Origin: Candidatus Eiseniibacteriota bacterium
GTDB lineage: Bacteria > Eisenbacteria > RBG-16-71-46 > CAIMUX01 > WJJG01
DNA length: 8,167 nt
Direction: 5' to 3'
NCBI GenBank assembly: GCA_016867695.1
Contig: VGIY01000105.1
Span: 1 to 8,167 of the forward strand
The notes under the pieces are model-generated. The model did no database searches, was not told where the DNA came from, and saw only the letters and a program-made list of their open reading frames with translations. The stretch's first letter is position 1; each line of letters starts with the position of its first letter. This document shows, piece by piece, positions 1 through 4,688 of this stretch. A program made the position numbers and the translations under genes.

Positions 1-80
1 TAGCGGATGTTGTAGTCGGTCTTCAGATACCCGAAGGGCAGACTACCGAAATCGAGTTGGGCTCTGTCCTTGACTGGCAT
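1..80 (-). CDS. Branched-chain amino acid aminotransferase-like protein, N-terminal fragment
   Basis: Only the first 26 codons are present; the gene runs off the left edge of the window. The start ATG is read on the minus strand at 80-78, behind a strong GGGGGAG ribosome binding site six bases upstream. The translation begins MPVKDRAQLDFGSLPFGYLK and continues TDYNIR. The stretch LDFGSLPFGYLKTDYNIR resembles the N terminus of fold-type IV branched-chain aminotransferases (IlvE family), which typically read 'W..LGF.Y.KTDYN...'. These PLP enzymes move amino groups between Leu/Ile/Val and 2-oxoglutarate in the cytoplasm. It lies 59 bases downstream of the PqqD-like gene on the same strand with no obvious terminator between them, so co-transcription with the peptide cassette is possible. 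Its own strong ribosome binding site also fits an independent housekeeping gene. The call rests on a short stretch: the open frame is fairly sure, the family moderately so. Confidence 0.6.
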   Translation of the reverse strand, partial: MPVKDRAQLDFGSLPFGYLKTDYNIR

Positions 81-139
81 GCCGGCTCCCCCCGGTGTTC
101 GGAGTCCAGATCCGCATGGGAACGGAAGAGCCTAGCATG

Positions 140-448
140 TCACTCGTGTCCGCGCCACCCCCGCGAGCCGGAATCCAGCAGGCCCGCTTCCCGCAGCTGC
201 GCGAGGAAGACCTCCAGGTCGGCAGCGAGTCGTCCGCGCGGCACGGAGGGAAAGGCCTCGGCGAGCAGCGCCTCCAGTTCGGCTCGCCCCGCGCCCGGGG
301 CGAGCGCCTCCCAGAGGGCGACGCTCGCGCGATTGCGCAGCCGCAGGGCCGCTCCCCCCGCCCCCAGGAGCGTCCAGCCGCCCGCCTTGTCCCGGTAGGC
401 GCGCAGCCGTGGCGCCGGGCGGTAGATGGTGTCCTTGGCGAGCGGCAT
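140..448 (-). CDS. PqqD-like peptide-binding chaperone (stand-alone RRE)
   Basis: A 102-residue protein with the length and layout of PqqD-family RiPP recognition elements. These are small winged-helix proteins that bind the leader of a precursor peptide and present it to a radical SAM enzyme. It opens with a strand-rich half (about residues 6-37, 'IYRPAPRLRAYRDKAGGWTL'). Next is the helix 'LRNRASVALWEAL' (about 38-50), matching the family's 'LN.ta..iwell' segment. It ends with 'LAADLEVFLAQLREAGLL' (about 74-91), matching the family's last helix. The ATG at 448 has GGAGGGG six bases upstream. The gene starts 48 bases after the radical SAM stop, so the two are probably one transcript. The maturase has no room for an N-terminal RRE of its own, because its cluster cysteines start at residue 12, so this protein plausibly supplies leader binding. 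Family assignment is by pattern; the substrate is inferred from context. Confidence 0.75.
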   Translation of the reverse strand: MPLAKDTIYRPAPRLRAYRDKAGGWTLLGAGGAALRLRNRASVALWEALAPGAGRAELEALLAEAFPSVPRGRLAADLEVFLAQLREAGLLDSGSRGWRGHE

Positions 449-496
449 GTCGATCCCCTCCGGCCGCCCTGGCCATCCCCGGCCGGCGGCTCCCGC

Positions 497-1588
497 TCAG
501 CCCGGCGGCAGTCCGCCCGACTCCAGCCGGATGCACTCGGCCAGCGCGCGCTCGCCATGTGTCCGGACATCCAGCGGGCAGGGCTCGCAATCGAGGTAGT
601 GGGAGCACTCGCGGCAGCGCCGCAGCCGGGCGTAGGTCTCGGCCGAGTGGGCGAAGTTGAAGAAGCCGACGAAATAGGGGCTGCGCAGGAAGTCGGCCCC
701 TCCCGCCCCCCCCGCGATGGGAGGGTCGATTGCGTGCCATGGCGACCCCCGGGCGTCGCGGGGGACCGGGCAGTCGAGCACGTGGCGGCAGGGGTGCAGC
801 CGGCCGTCGACGCCCAGAACGGCCGCCTCGAGCCCGCCCGGACAGCGACGCCCGACGGCGGCGGGGAACCCGTGACGGCGGCGCAGCAGGTCCCTCAGCC
901 GAGCGGCGCCGTAGTTGAGGACGATGCGGCCGGGTTCCCCCACCCCGGCCGCGGCCCGAGCGACGCGCACCGCGCCGAGAATCCACTCCCCCGGGTCGGG
1001 CGCGAGCGCCCGCGCGCCCGGCGTCTGCCAGGCGTAGGCGCGCATGCGATCGACGAGCACGCCGTCGACGCCCAGGTCGTGCATCCGCAGGAGCGACTCC
1101 TCGAGGCGGCCCAGGTTGACCCGGGTCAGCGTCGCCTGGATCGTGACGCGCATCGGCGCGGCCAGGGCGCGGCGCTCGGACAGGAGGGCGCGCAAGTGCC
1201 CCAGCGCGCGATCCAGGCAGCCCGAGCCGCGCACCCGGTCGTTCTCCTCGGAGAAGATGCTGTCGATGCTGAAGTTCAGGCTGATCGGGCCGATCGCCAG
1301 GAGATCCCGGCGCAGGCGCTTCCCGAGCGCCAGGCCGTTGGTCGCGACGCCGACCTCCAGGCCCCGCCCGCGAGCCTCGCGCACGAGGGCCGGCAGGTCG
1401 GGACGCAGCGTCGGCTCCCCGCCCAGCAGCACCAGGGAGGCGACGCCGGAGGCGCACAGGTCGTCGAGAGCGTGAGACGCGGGAAACGGAGAGGCCCGGG
1501 CGCCCGCGAGGGCGCGAGACCGCGCGGCGGAGCAGTAGACGCAGCGCGCGTTGCAGGCCGCCGTGACGTCCCAGTAGACGGTCGTCAT
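497..1588 (-). CDS. Radical SAM/SPASM peptide maturase
   Basis: A 363-residue radical SAM protein. Cys12, Cys16 and Cys19 form the CX3CX2C motif (CNARCVYC) that binds the 4Fe-4S cluster cleaving S-adenosylmethionine. GGEPT at 56-60 is the usual SAM-contact loop. The C-terminal part has SPASM-type auxiliary-cluster cysteines: Cys249-X12-Gly262-X4-Cys267, Cys273, then Cys325-X2-Cys328-X5-Cys334-X2-Cys337 and Cys352. This is close to the SPASM consensus, but the last pair is CX2C rather than CX3C. Such enzymes install C-C, thioether or similar links in ribosomal peptides. The frame is open far upstream to 1915. I place the start at the ATG at 1588 because GGAGGGG sits seven bases before it, the conserved domain starts at once, and the longer frame would overlap the precursor gene. 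It starts 29 bases after the precursor stop and is followed by the PqqD-like gene. The chemistry cannot be read from the sequence. Confidence 0.9.
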   Translation of the reverse strand: MTTVYWDVTAACNARCVYCSAARSRALAGARASPFPASHALDDLCASGVASLVLLGGEPTLRPDLPALVREARGRGLEVGVATNGLALGKRLRRDLLAIGPISLNFSIDSIFSEENDRVRGSGCLDRALGHLRALLSERRALAAPMRVTIQATLTRVNLGRLEESLLRMHDLGVDGVLVDRMRAYAWQTPGARALAPDPGEWILGAVRVARAAAGVGEPGRIVLNYGAARLRDLLRRRHGFPAAVGRRCPGGLEAAVLGVDGRLHPCRHVLDCPVPRDARGSPWHAIDPPIAGGAGGADFLRSPYFVGFFNFAHSAETYARLRRCRECSHYLDCEPCPLDVRTHGERALAECIRLESGGLPPG

Positions 1589-1601
1589 CGCCGGGCCCCT
1601 C

Positions 1602-1617
1602 CGGCCCCGCGGGGCCG
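1602..1617 (-). promoter_or_regulatory. GC-only palindrome between precursor and maturase genes
   Basis: A perfect 16-base palindrome (CGGCCCCGCGGGGCCG) fills the space right after the precursor stop codon and touches the GGAGGGG ribosome binding site of the maturase. As RNA it could fold into a six-pair all-GC stem with a CGCG loop. There is no U-tract, so it is not a standard terminator. In this position it could stabilise the precursor message, cause partial termination, or reduce maturase translation so that more substrate than enzyme is made. The palindrome is visible in the sequence; the function is inferred, and such palindromes also arise by chance in GC-rich DNA. Confidence 0.4.
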
Positions 1618-1782
1618 CTAGTGCCCGCCGCTCGAGCACTCGTTGCAGACGATGTTCCACGAAGACAGGGGCGGCGTGCCGTCGAGGCGCCGCAGCGGGG
1701 CGCGCACGGCTCCGCTCGGCTCGAGGCGCGGGGGCTCGTAGACCTCCGCGGCGCAGTCCAGGATCCGGCTCGGCTTCGACAT
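1618..1782 (-). CDS. RiPP precursor peptide, 54 residues
   Basis: A short gene immediately upstream of the radical SAM maturase, too far from any known name to give a symbol. The start ATG at 1782 is fixed by an AGGAGG ribosome binding site seven bases upstream; the open frame extends further but lacks another good site. The leader half holds Tyr15-x2-Pro18-x-Leu20-x3-Gly24-x5-Leu30. This matches the YxxPxLxxxGxxxxxT leader motif that RRE proteins bind in lasso-peptide systems, with Leu in place of the final Thr. The C-terminal part, about residues 37-54, reads PPLSSWNIVCNECSSGGH, with Trp42, Cys46 and Cys49 as likely modification sites. Cys10 lies in the leader. Size, position, leader motif and the abrupt change to a Cys/Ser/Gly tail all fit a modified-peptide precursor. 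No cleavage site such as a double glycine before the core is clear: the only GG lies at the end (52-53). Product structure and activity are unknown. Confidence 0.8.
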   Translation of the reverse strand: MSKPSRILDCAAEVYEPPRLEPSGAVRAPLRRLDGTPPLSSWNIVCNECSSGGH

Positions 1783-1787
1783 GGTCG

Positions 1788-1798
1788 TTCCTCCTCTC
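1788..1798 (-). promoter_or_regulatory. Ribosome binding site of the precursor gene
   Basis: On the minus strand this reads GAGAGGAGGAA, an almost ideal Shine-Dalgarno sequence, with AGGAGG ending seven bases before the ATG at 1782. It decides the start of the 54-residue precursor over the in-frame upstream starts and predicts strong translation. Confidence 0.75.
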
Positions 1799-2038
1799 GC
1801 AGCGTGGTACCGGGTCGTCATGCCGGGCGCCCGACGGCGGCCCGACGCCAGCACGCAAGCCGTAGCGCGAGGGGGGCCGCTCGAGGGCTAGATGGACGGG
1901 GGAAGGACCGCGCACCCCGGGGCAGGGCCGGATGGGGCGGGTGGAATCGGCGGCGGGGGGGGCGATGGAGCGGCTGGGAGCGGAGGAGGCTCGGCGCGGG
2001 GCGGAGAAGAACAGGCTGACGCCGCCGAATAATCCGTC

Positions 2039-2067
2039 TTGCCGAGTGTATATCTTTGTGATAGCAT
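2039..2067 (+). promoter_or_regulatory. Possible sigma70-type promoter for the SPFH gene
   Basis: TTGCCG (2039-2044) and TAGCAT (2062-2067) each match four of six bases of the -35 and -10 consensus, with the ideal 17-base spacer. They lie in the only AT-richer stretch of the intergenic region and 33 bases before the SPFH start codon, leaving room for a short leader with the AAAGGAGG ribosome binding site. The match is modest and could be chance. Confidence 0.35.
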
Positions 2068-2100
2068 TGCGATATCAGTCCACCACCAAAGGAGGTTCCC

Positions 2101-2970
2101 ATGATCCAGGAGCACAAGGTCCCCACGGCGCCCGGGATCCCGCTGCTGTTCGTCTTCCTCGTCCTGCTGGTCGGATCGCCGCTGCTGGCGATCCTCTCCG
2201 CGGTCGCCGCGAACTTCGTCGGCTTCGCCGTCTGGATGTTCCTGTTGCTCGTCGACATCTTCCTGCTCACCGGGCTCTTCGTCGTCAACCCGAACGAGGG
2301 CGTGGTCGCCCAGCTCTTCGGCCGCTACGTCGGCACCGCCCGCAAGCCGGGGCTGCAGTGGGTCAGCCCCTTCTGCTCGCGCCGGCGCGTCTCGCTGCGG
2401 GTGCGCAACTTCGAGAGCGGCAAGCTGAAGGTCAACGACCACGCCGGCAACCCGATCGAGATCGCCGCCGTGGTCGTCTGGCGCGTCGTCGACACCGCCG
2501 AGGCCATCTTCGAGGTCGATAACTACGAGCACTTCGTGCAGGTGCAGAGCGAGGCGGCGGTGCGCAACCTGGCCACCAGCCACCCCTACGACGCGCACGA
2601 GGAGGGCCAGGTCTCGCTGCGCAGCCACACCAACGAGGTGGCCGAGCAGCTCAAAGGAGAGGTCCAGCAGCGTCTCGGCAAGGCGGGCGTCGAGGTGATC
2701 GAGTCGCGCATCAGCCACCTCGCCTACGCGCCCGAGATCGCCAGCGCCATGCTCCAACGGCAGCAGGCGAGCGCGATCATCGCCGCCAGGCAGAAGATCG
2801 TCGAGGGCGCGGTCGGGATGGTCGAGATGGCGCTCGACATGCTCTCGAGCAAGGCGGTCGTCTCGCTCGACGAGGAGCGCAAGGCGGCCATGGTGAGCAA
2901 CCTGCTCGTCGTGCTCTGCAGCGACCGCCACACGCAGCCGGTGGTCAACACCGGCACCATCTACCAGTAG
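2101..2970 (+). CDS. SPFH/band 7 (stomatin-like) membrane protein
   Basis: A 289-residue protein of the SPFH (stomatin/prohibitin/flotillin/HflK) superfamily. Members form membrane-bound rings or microdomains and often regulate proteases or lipid organisation. Two hydrophobic segments lie at about residues 13-33 and 40-61. They are followed directly by the SPFH domain opening 'VNPNEGVVAQLFGRYVGT' (62-79). Further typical stretches are 'GLQWVSPF' and 'VNDHAGNPIEIAAVVVWRVVD', then 'SEAAVRNLATSHPYD' and 'YAPEIASAMLQRQQASAIIAARQKIVE' as two parts of the helical end. The ATG is preceded by AAAGGAGG five bases upstream. The next gene, a small ribbon-helix-helix protein, starts 10 bases after its stop, so the two are almost surely co-expressed. 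No NfeD-type partner or protease is seen here. The family is clear; the specific role is unknown. Confidence 0.88.
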   Translation: MIQEHKVPTAPGIPLLFVFLVLLVGSPLLAILSAVAANFVGFAVWMFLLLVDIFLLTGLFVVNPNEGVVAQLFGRYVGTARKPGLQWVSPFCSRRRVSLRVRNFESGKLKVNDHAGNPIEIAAVVVWRVVDTAEAIFEVDNYEHFVQVQSEAAVRNLATSHPYDAHEEGQVSLRSHTNEVAEQLKGEVQQRLGKAGVEVIESRISHLAYAPEIASAMLQRQQASAIIAARQKIVEGAVGMVEMALDMLSSKAVVSLDEERKAAMVSNLLVVLCSDRHTQPVVNTGTIYQ

Positions 2971-2980
2971 GCGGGCCGTC

Positions 2981-3184
2981 GTGGCGGCGCGCAAGTCGTA
3001 CCTGCTGCGGCTCGACCCGCGGACCCTGGAGGCCCTGCGGCGCTGGGCCGCCGACGACCTGCGCAGCCTGAACGGGCAGATCGAGTTCCTCCTGCAGCGC
3101 TGCCTGAGGGAGGCGGGAAGGCATGGGCGCGAGCCGCCCGCCCCGCCCCCGGAGGATCCTCGAGAGGAGCGAGCGGACGATTGA
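2981..3184 (+). CDS. Small Arc-like ribbon-helix-helix DNA-binding protein
   Basis: A 67-residue protein starting with GTG. Residues 5-13 (KSYLLRLDP) look like the DNA-contacting beta strand of a ribbon-helix-helix fold. Two helices follow, about 14-28 (TLEALRRWAADDLRS) and 30-46 (LNGQIEFLLQRCLREAG), and the 'R..NGQIE.LL...L' pattern is typical of Arc-family proteins. The last 20 residues are Pro/Glu/Arg-rich and probably disordered. It has no good ribosome binding site of its own and starts 10 bases after the SPFH stop, which suggests translational coupling. Proteins of this fold bind DNA as dimers or higher oligomers and usually act as repressors or antitoxins. No toxin gene is present next to it, so autoregulation of the SPFH operon is the simplest guess. 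GTG is the only sensible start near the conserved strand. Confidence 0.8.
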   Translation: MAARKSYLLRLDPRTLEALRRWAADDLRSLNGQIEFLLQRCLREAGRHGREPPAPPPEDPREERADD

Positions 3185-3222
3185 CACCCCGGAGGGGCGG
3201 GCCGCACCATGGAGGCCGCCCA

Positions 3223-3240
3223 GGGCGCCGCGGGGCGCCC
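3223..3240 (+). other. GC-rich stem-loop between the RHH gene and the DUF4412-like gene
   Basis: GGGCGCC (3223-3229) and GGCGCCC (3234-3240) can pair as a seven-base all-GC stem with a GCGG loop. It lies 38 bases after the ribbon-helix-helix stop and just before the AAGGAGG ribosome binding site of the next gene. No T-run follows, so it is at best a weak or factor-aided terminator or an mRNA-stability element. It may separate two transcription units. Confidence 0.35.
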
Positions 3241-3260
3241 GTGACCCAAGGAGGTACGCC

Positions 3261-4037
3261 ATGCACTTGAGAGCTCTCCCTTTCCACCGGGCCGCCACGG
3301 CCGCTCTCCTGCTCCTTCTCGCCGCCGCGGGAGGCGCCCACGCCGCCACCTACATGAAGCAGCTCTCGACCACGGGGGCCTTCGAGATCATGGGCCAGAA
3401 GCAGCCGGCCGAATCCGACACGACCGTCATCTGGCTCTCCGCGCAGGCGGCCTACATGGAGACGGGCAAGGGCGTGGCGACGATCCTGCGCGCCGACCAG
3501 GACAAGATCTACTTCGTCAAGCCCGCCGAGCGGGTCTACGCCGAGATGCCCCTCTCCAGCCTGGGGGACATCGGCGCGATGATGGGCGCGGAGGGCGATG
3601 ACGCCGCCGGCGCCGATCAGATGGCCGCCATCGCCGGCGCCATGCTCGGCTCGGTCAAGGTCGACGTGCGCCCGACCGGGGCGAGCAAGCGCATCCGCGA
3701 CTGGAACGCGAGCCAGTACATGGTCGACATGAGCATCGCCGGCATGACCAGCAAGGCGGAGATCTGGGCCAGCACCGACCTGAAGGCCGACTACGGTCTC
3801 TTCTTCAAGCTCACCAACGCGCTCCAGGGGCAGATGCCCGGCTTCGAGAAGGTCACCCAGGAGATGCAGAAGGTCCAGGGCATCCCGGTGCTGTCGATCA
3901 CCGACGCGCAGGTCATGGGCACGAGCGTCAAGTCGACGACCGAGCTGCTCGAGTGCGCCGAGCGGGCGGCTCCGTCCGGGATCTTCGAGGTCCCGGCGGG
4001 ATACGCCAAGAAGTCCTTCGCCGAGTTCAGCCGGTAG
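3261..4037 (+). CDS. Secreted DUF4412-like protein
   Basis: A 258-residue exported protein. Residues 1-28 form a signal peptide: basic start, poly-Leu/Ala core, and a likely cut after AHA at 26-28. The mature part opens 'TYMKQLSTTGAFEIMGQK' and continues 'TTVIWLSAQAAYMETGKGVATILRADQDKIYFVKPAERVYAEMPL' in overlapping segments (quoted here as short blocks: TTVIWLS, AAYMETG, DKIYFVKP, RVYAEMPL). This pattern of a residue marking a substance, then an 'I.R.D..KIY.V.P..R.Y.E.P' strand set, is typical of DUF4412 proteins, thought to have a LolA/LppX-like open beta-barrel fold. The C-terminal 'IFEVPAGYAKKS' is also typical. It is Met-rich around 100-130 (GAMMGAEG, QMAAIAGAML) and has a single Cys near the end. 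The frame is open upstream to 3123, but AAGGAGGT five bases before the ATG at 3261 and the signal peptide fix the start. Function is unknown. The nitroreductase gene follows after 25 bases. Confidence 0.7.
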   Translation: MHLRALPFHRAATAALLLLLAAAGGAHAATYMKQLSTTGAFEIMGQKQPAESDTTVIWLSAQAAYMETGKGVATILRADQDKIYFVKPAERVYAEMPLSSLGDIGAMMGAEGDDAAGADQMAAIAGAMLGSVKVDVRPTGASKRIRDWNASQYMVDMSIAGMTSKAEIWASTDLKADYGLFFKLTNALQGQMPGFEKVTQEMQKVQGIPVLSITDAQVMGTSVKSTTELLECAERAAPSGIFEVPAGYAKKSFAEFSR

Positions 4038-4062
4038 GGGAACGGGCCGGCGGGAGGTGACG

Positions 4063-4572
4063 ATGGAGCTCCAGGAAGTTCTCCGCTCGCGCTACAGCGT
4101 CCGCGCCTACAAGCCCGACGAAGTCGAGCGCGACAAGCTGCTCGAGATCCTCGAGGCCGCCCGCCTCGCCCCCACGGCCGCGAACCGCCAGGCGTTCCAG
4201 CTGATCGTCATCCGCACGGCCGGCCGAGAGGAGGCCCTGCGGCGCATCTACAACAAGGACTGGTTCGTGCAGGCGCCGCTGGTGATCGCCGTCTGTGGAC
4301 TGCGCGAGGAGAGCTGGGTGCGGCGCGACGGACACAACTATGTGGACGTGGACGCCGCGATTGTGATGGACCACCTGATCCTCCGTGCGGCAGATTCGGG
4401 GCTGGGCACCTGTTGGATTGCCGCCTTCGATCCAGCCGCCGCGCGCGCCGAGCTCGGGCTTCCCCGCGGGGTCGAGGCCATCGCCTTCACCCCGCTCGGC
4501 TACCCGGCGGACGAGCCGGGTCCGAAGAAGCGCAAGCCGCTCTCCGAGCTGGTGCGCTCCGAGCGCTGGTAG
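4063..4572 (+). CDS. Nitroreductase family FMN oxidoreductase
   Basis: A 169-residue member of the nitroreductase family, flavoproteins that use NAD(P)H to reduce nitro compounds, quinones or enones in the cytoplasm, usually as dimers. The N terminus has the FMN-phosphate signature 'RSRYSVRAYKPDEV' (8-21; Arg10, Ser12, Arg14). 'LAPTAANRQAFQLIVI' (35-50) is the next conserved loop. 'DVDAAIVMDHLILRAADSGL' (95-114) followed by GTCWIAAF is the central helix and flavin-contact turn. 'TPLGYPADEPGPKKRKPLSE' (143-162) is the typical C-terminal end of the short NfnB/NADH-dehydrogenase-like subgroup. I choose the ATG at 4063 over the in-frame GTG at 4057, because GGGAGG at 4052-4057 is properly spaced only for the ATG. 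The gene is 25 bases behind the DUF4412-like gene, so they probably share a transcript. The natural substrate cannot be deduced. Confidence 0.88.
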   Translation: MELQEVLRSRYSVRAYKPDEVERDKLLEILEAARLAPTAANRQAFQLIVIRTAGREEALRRIYNKDWFVQAPLVIAVCGLREESWVRRDGHNYVDVDAAIVMDHLILRAADSGLGTCWIAAFDPAAARAELGLPRGVEAIAFTPLGYPADEPGPKKRKPLSELVRSERW

Positions 4573-4688
4573 GCATCCCGGCCCGCGCCTGCTCCGCGGA
4601 AGGGAACTCGACGCCGGGAACGGCCGGCAGGGTCGCGGCTCCCCGTGGGCTTCCGCAGACCTGGTCCGACAGCAAGGGAGGATCACCC

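Larger units (their letters stand above)
1783..2100. other. Divergent intergenic region between peptide cassette and SPFH gene
   Basis: These 318 bases separate the minus-strand peptide cassette from the plus-strand SPFH gene, so promoters for both should lie here. Most of it is very GC-rich; the part around 1930-2010 is purine-rich on the plus strand (runs of G and GGAG). The only AT-richer island is about 2028-2080, and it is the best place for promoter elements in either direction. On the minus strand, TATACA (revcomp of about 2047-2052) resembles a -10 box but has no convincing -35 partner. Nothing else here supports a gene: the frames crossing it are low-complexity Pro/Arg/Gly without ribosome binding sites. 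Confidence 0.55.

Noticed and set aside
95..1621. Long plus-strand open frame of 508 codons opposite the radical SAM gene
   Set aside because: It is Arg/Ala/Gln-rich low-complexity sequence with no domain, and lies antisense to a gene with clear cluster-binding motifs; such frames are common in GC-rich DNA.
1618..1854. Longer 78-residue version of the precursor peptide
   Set aside because: The extra 24 residues are Arg/Gly-rich without a ribosome binding site, while AGGAGG sits at ideal distance before the ATG at 1782.
1888..3249. Minus-strand open frame of 453 codons across the SPFH and RHH genes
   Set aside because: Its Asp/Glu/Gln repeats mirror the codons of the SPFH gene; no ribosome binding site or recognisable domain. 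The Pro-rich tail over 1888-2067 could start at a minus-strand ATG near 2067 but also lacks a ribosome binding site.
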